A stretch of DNA of 64,000 bases from positions 29,264,361-29,328,360 of the forward strand of contig CM055109.1 in NCBI GenBank assembly GCA_029204225.1. The letters run 5' to 3'. Made by a program: the position numbers and the translations under genes. Below are positions 60,292 through 64,000 of the stretch, piece by piece. The DNA comes from Diphasiastrum complanatum (Eukaryota; Streptophyta; Lycopodiopsida; Lycopodiales; Lycopodiaceae). The notes beneath the pieces were generated by a model. That model searched no databases. It was not told the origin of the DNA and saw nothing but the letters and a program-made list of their open reading frames with translations. The stretch's first letter is position 1. Every line of letters begins with the position of its first letter.

Positions 60292-62480
60292 TCACAATAA
60301 CAGATCAGTCAGCGCCATCTGCCCCTTCTCCCATAGTAGCCAAAATACACCTTTTACACTCCACACATCCTTCTTCATCTGAACTGATTGCAATCACTCA
60401 GTCACAGGCCCCTTGATTCTCCCCTTGACACACATGTTGTTGAAAGCATCCTCTCACTATGCTTATGAAAGCATATAATTGATTCTTAGGCTTGTCAATC
60501 TGTAGTATAGTGTACAAGTGTTGTTCTGACGAGGATTTTAGCTCATTCAATTTCTTATTTTAATTTTCAACTTTTGCTGCAAACTACATTCAACCAAAAG
60601 CAAGCAGTCATTACCTCTAGCACTCCTTTACAAGCACCCCTCTCTTCGCAATCTCTCTCAAACATGCTTTTCACAATTCTTTACTCTTTCCATCATTCAC
60701 AAGGACCAGAAGCATGTAAAAGTAAAAGTAGCAAACCATGCACAATGAATTCAAGCATCTATTACCACATAAGAGTTCATTGCATTCACATTAACACTAT
60801 CCAGTACCTCCTGTTGAACACTAATCACACATAAATACTACTTCTTGAAGGATGTCACAGCCTTCTCGAGTGAAGCAGGCTGAAAAGATGCAACATCACC
60901 CGGTATATGTTAGCAATGTATCAAGGAACCTTGATATGAAGAAGGAGCCTCTGTAAGTTAGCAATTTATTGAGTAACTTTGATATACAAAAGGAGATATC
61001 AAGGAGACAACATCAATGGCAATATACGTTTGTGCAATTTCACATGAACACTAATTTGCAAGGAATGTGTTCAACAAGTCATAATTATAGTTAAGTCGAT
61101 TGGAAAGCATGCTATCAAGATTTAAAATTTTTGAAGTGAGTTTCTTATACGAGTTTAAGAGGAAACTATATTGTTTTTAAGTAATTTTTTTTTGCTAAAA
61201 CACCTATAAGATTTGAGACACCCCAAGATTCAAAAAACCCCTTGAAGATTTGCAAAAAACATTTATAATTTGAAAAGAAACTACTAAATTCTCTAGAAAA
61301 GTAGCATAATTGGGATCTGTGATCTATTGAGACAAGTGATATGCATGCTAGCATCAGTGGATAGGTACAAGGGAGAAACTTTATAGCCAGAACATTCCTA
61401 AAACACCCCAAAGATTTGAAATGAGCCCCTTTTAAGTCAGTGATGACTATACAATGAAGTCCATATTAGTGTGGTCTTAGCCGCTAGAATCAATAATCGC
61501 TGAAGGAGGCCATCTGGTTTCTAGTTATTAGCTTTGACCTACAAACAATATGTGGAACCATGTACATAGCCGTCCACAGTAATCGTGATTTAAAATTTGA
61601 ATCGAGATTCTAAAGGCAAACATTAATGTTCATTTTAATCTTTGAATTGCAAAAATAGGTCCACTATGAAGAATTGTATTATACAAATAAAATTCAAGAC
61701 TTGCAGCAATTGATTACACCAATAGACCATGTCTATACATAGATGTTCAAATGCCAGAAGAACTATGGAAGCTGTCATTGATAAACTAAGTAAAATGATG
61801 CATCTCTGAGCAACACTTAAGAAGTAACTGCATTGGAATTGGCTCACATCTGTTTGAAGATGGTTCTATAGTCCATGCTTTGAAAGTATGGAGGCATCAT
61901 CCATACGAGTCTGACTTGGCTTTGGAATATCTTTATATTATCCAGATGTGAGAGCATGGCAAGCTGATGGGCTCAAGTAATTTGAGAATTTCATATGTTC
62001 CAGCAAAGAAATGAGAATTGTGTGGTAAAAAAACAATATCAGAGAATGTATTATATGCCATTCGTTGTCATTGAGGCTGATTTGCTGAGATCCGGAAGTT
62101 CCTCATTCTAAGGAGGTTGAGGACGAATTATGTCACCCCAAAATGTCTTGCAAAATCAATAAATAAAACCTGAAAAAATCTTTTATTTTTTCCTTTTCTG
62201 CCTCCCATAATCTGTAAGCTCAATCGTGAAACATGAATCCCCCAATGAGCAGTGAATCCATCAGTTATAATTCCACCGTGATCTTGCAATTACTGCGTAC
62301 TCTGGAATCCGGTCAGTTACTGTGATGTTTTTCATAGTGATTTATGCAGCCATCACCTTTTTTGCAAAAGTTAAAATTTACAAACCAAACAAAGCAAATG
62401 AGCCATTGCAAATGCTTGTACTGTATGTGAGATTCATGCAACCATCACAAATGAGCGATTCATGCAGCCATTGCAAATGA
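60290..62480. other. No gene seen; possible short LINE ORF1 piece at the start
   Basis: 60290-60420 reads ITDQSAPSAPSPIVAKIHLL, a serine/proline-rich segment like the start of LINE ORF1, directly after the L7 CT array. It could be an eighth, truncated copy. The rest is AT-rich without a recognisable coding region. Confidence 0.4.
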
Positions 62481-62960
62481 TTGTTGTAAAGACCACTAGG
62501 GTAAACCCCTAAGATGAGGATAGGAAAACACAAGAGAGACTGTGGAGCAAAACCACCCAACCAAACCTAGACCCCTCCTGGATCTAGCCCCCAAGCCATG
62601 CCAATGTGACAGCCAGAGGAGAAGAGCTCAACAGGTACCTAGACCAAGTCGTCGACGGAATAATCTCTACCTCAATATATAGAGAGTAGGATCCTATGCA
62701 TGATTACATGCAGTTCCCATGCAGGTCAACTATAAATAGGTTACAGCTCTACATGCATACCTTCTGCCTATACCATTCACATATACATGCACTACTCCAT
62801 ATGTCTCAATTAGAGTGTCTGGGTCCTCTCAAGGTCGTTAGTCACCAACAGGCCTCGATGTGGAATAAAATCTAGGCGCGACCAATAATCTCGAACACTG
62901 GAGGGCCGGTCTACCATATTAGGACTATTCCAGGTCCTTTAACCGAATATGGCCGTAAGA
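62481..62960 (+). repeat. Possible LTR fragment with TATA box
   Basis: A locally GC-richer stretch with CTATAAATAGG at 62729-62739 and an AATAAA near 62857. It resembles the promoter half of an LTR, and a gypsy integrase remnant follows at 63290. No repeat partner exists in the window to define its ends. Confidence 0.3.
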
Positions 62961-63289
62961 ATTGTACTGTATGTGTGTCAATTATTGTGATCTTTTCTGT
63001 TTTGTTTGTTTACTCCTACTCGATCTGCACTTTTATGGGAAAAAAAACAGTACTTACTAGAAGAAAATTAGTGCATGGTCTGAATGTATTATGGATGCGT
63101 TCTGTTCCGAAATGGGCATCTATGTAGCAATTCTACCTTATGAAGGAAGAGCTGCATGTTGTCATGACAACCCTAGTGCCAGTCATCCTATTGTAGATAG
63201 GGGTATAAGTTGATCCTATATGGTTTTTGGTAGCCTAAAGCTAATGAAGCTGTACATTATTCTATTATATTTTGTTTAAAGCTTCGGGC

Positions 63290-63700
63290 AATTTATGCTG
63301 AAAGGGTGTGTGGCCGTTGCATCCATTATATATTTCAGAAGGCAGATGGAACTTGGGAGACGATTTTTGTGGACTTTATTATCCTTCTGCTCTATACACA
63401 TTTGATAGAATTATAAAATAGCTGACTATATTCTAATACATAAGAAGGTGGATTTACCTGCAGTGGCTGAGTTATTTATTCAATATGCCTTGAGAATTAA
63501 CAATGGGAAGGGCACTTATTGGTATGAAAGTTTATTTAATTTGATAAAAACAAAAGTGCTATCCAGTTGTCTTGAGCTTAATTGTTTTTTTTGGCCAACT
63601 CGTCCTACTATGGTGGACATACCTCGAAAAGTTCCTAGTGTGGTGAAACTCCTACCTAAGATGCAAAGTTTGTTTGAGTTAGGGGTAAGTTTAACATGAG
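63290..63700 (+). pseudogene. Degraded Ty3/gypsy integrase remnant
   Basis: Across three frames: ERVCGRC (63299-63321, a piece of the integrase HHCC finger), GTWETIFVDFI (63352-63384, the usual PWE-SMDF-G segment), then DYILIHKKVDLPAVAELFIQ (about 63423-63482), which fits the gypsy HFIPCKKT-x-A-ELFI block. Near 63600 a HPQTDGHT-like reading can be made after indels. Together they follow the order of a Ty3/gypsy integrase core, though heavily decayed. It is the only gypsy-type signal in the window. Confidence 0.5.
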
Positions 63701-64000
63701 ATAGGCGATGGATCGAGCCACGACAATGACGATCGGAATTGCTCACTAAGTGAGCTCGAAAAATGGGAGATGGTCTTTTTCCAAATCATGAAGAACTGTT
63801 ATTTCCAGGATATTCTGGGCTCTCAAAATTGACAAAAGAAAAATGCAACTTTTAAATTACAGTCAACTCAAAACTGTAAAGTTCATCCCTTTCTCATGTT
63901 TCTCATTTGAAAAGAGCTTCACCTTTCGACAGACAGACTTGTTCTTTTGCAAGAGCATGGGGAGGTGCTGCACATGACATCTGAGAGCATTGGACAGAGA
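63701..64000. other. No feature seen
   Basis: Short edge segment. The next CstF77 exon expected by homology was not found here. Confidence 0.4.

Noticed and set aside
60101-60295. Frames encoding runs of Arg-Glu or Ser-Leu over the CT arrays (also at 41620-41844 and 40658-40861)
   Set aside because: Translations of (CT)n/(GA)n microsatellites, not genes.
56580-64000. Search for the next CstF77 exons (KK-YE, HIQ-FLR-RAEGVEAAR and TYHVY segments)
   Set aside because: None was found by reading all frames, so the gene is taken to continue beyond the window.

Overview
This is a stretch of plant nuclear genome: AT-rich, intron-containing, and dominated by transposable elements. The one clear host gene is the plant orthologue of CstF77 (CSTF77, cleavage stimulation factor subunit 3; yeast Rna14, fly su(f)), on the + strand. 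Twelve exons (29457-56579) join in frame to the first 349 codons; the 3' half lies beyond the right edge. The protein reads as land-plant CstF77. Long introns stuffed with LTR and non-LTR elements suggest a fern, a gymnosperm or another large-genome vascular plant, but the sequence does not settle which.

Region 1 (1-29 kb) has no intact host gene. It is a graveyard of Ty1/copia elements: minus-strand copies A (about 497-1660), B (about 1661-4600) and C (about 4600-9297, with an open gag, PBS and a long LTR), plus-strand copies E (about 9300-11440), D (14002-20115) and G (26371-27345), and minus-strand F (about 20848-22210). Copy D is interrupted by a 2.1-kb CACTA-type DNA transposon (17737-19864) with a 3-bp AAA target duplication. 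Broken minus-strand coding remnants that I do not recognise lie at 11600-12557, 13236-13987 and 20091-20850.

Region 2 (29.4-56.6 kb) is CstF77. Intron 2 holds a complete young non-autonomous LTR element (31545-34577; perfect TGTAC target duplication; LTRs differing by five transitions and one 16-bp indel) plus two older LTR-element pieces. Intron 4 holds a head-to-tail stack of LINE copies, each boundary marked by a (CT)n array. Intron 8 has a GC-AG splice pair. Intron 11 holds a copia gag remnant, a diverged duplication and CGTTCC-rich repeats.

Region 3 (56.6-64 kb) is intron 12 or downstream sequence. It has two more LINE copies joined at a (CT)n array and a decayed Ty3/gypsy integrase near the right edge.

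The two points most worth attention are the LINE family whose 3' ends run into (CT)n arrays and whose next copies start directly after those arrays, and the several sense-strand AATAAA signals these LINEs bring into introns of a gene that itself encodes a polyadenylation factor. No tRNA, rRNA, CRISPR array or bacterial-type feature was seen.
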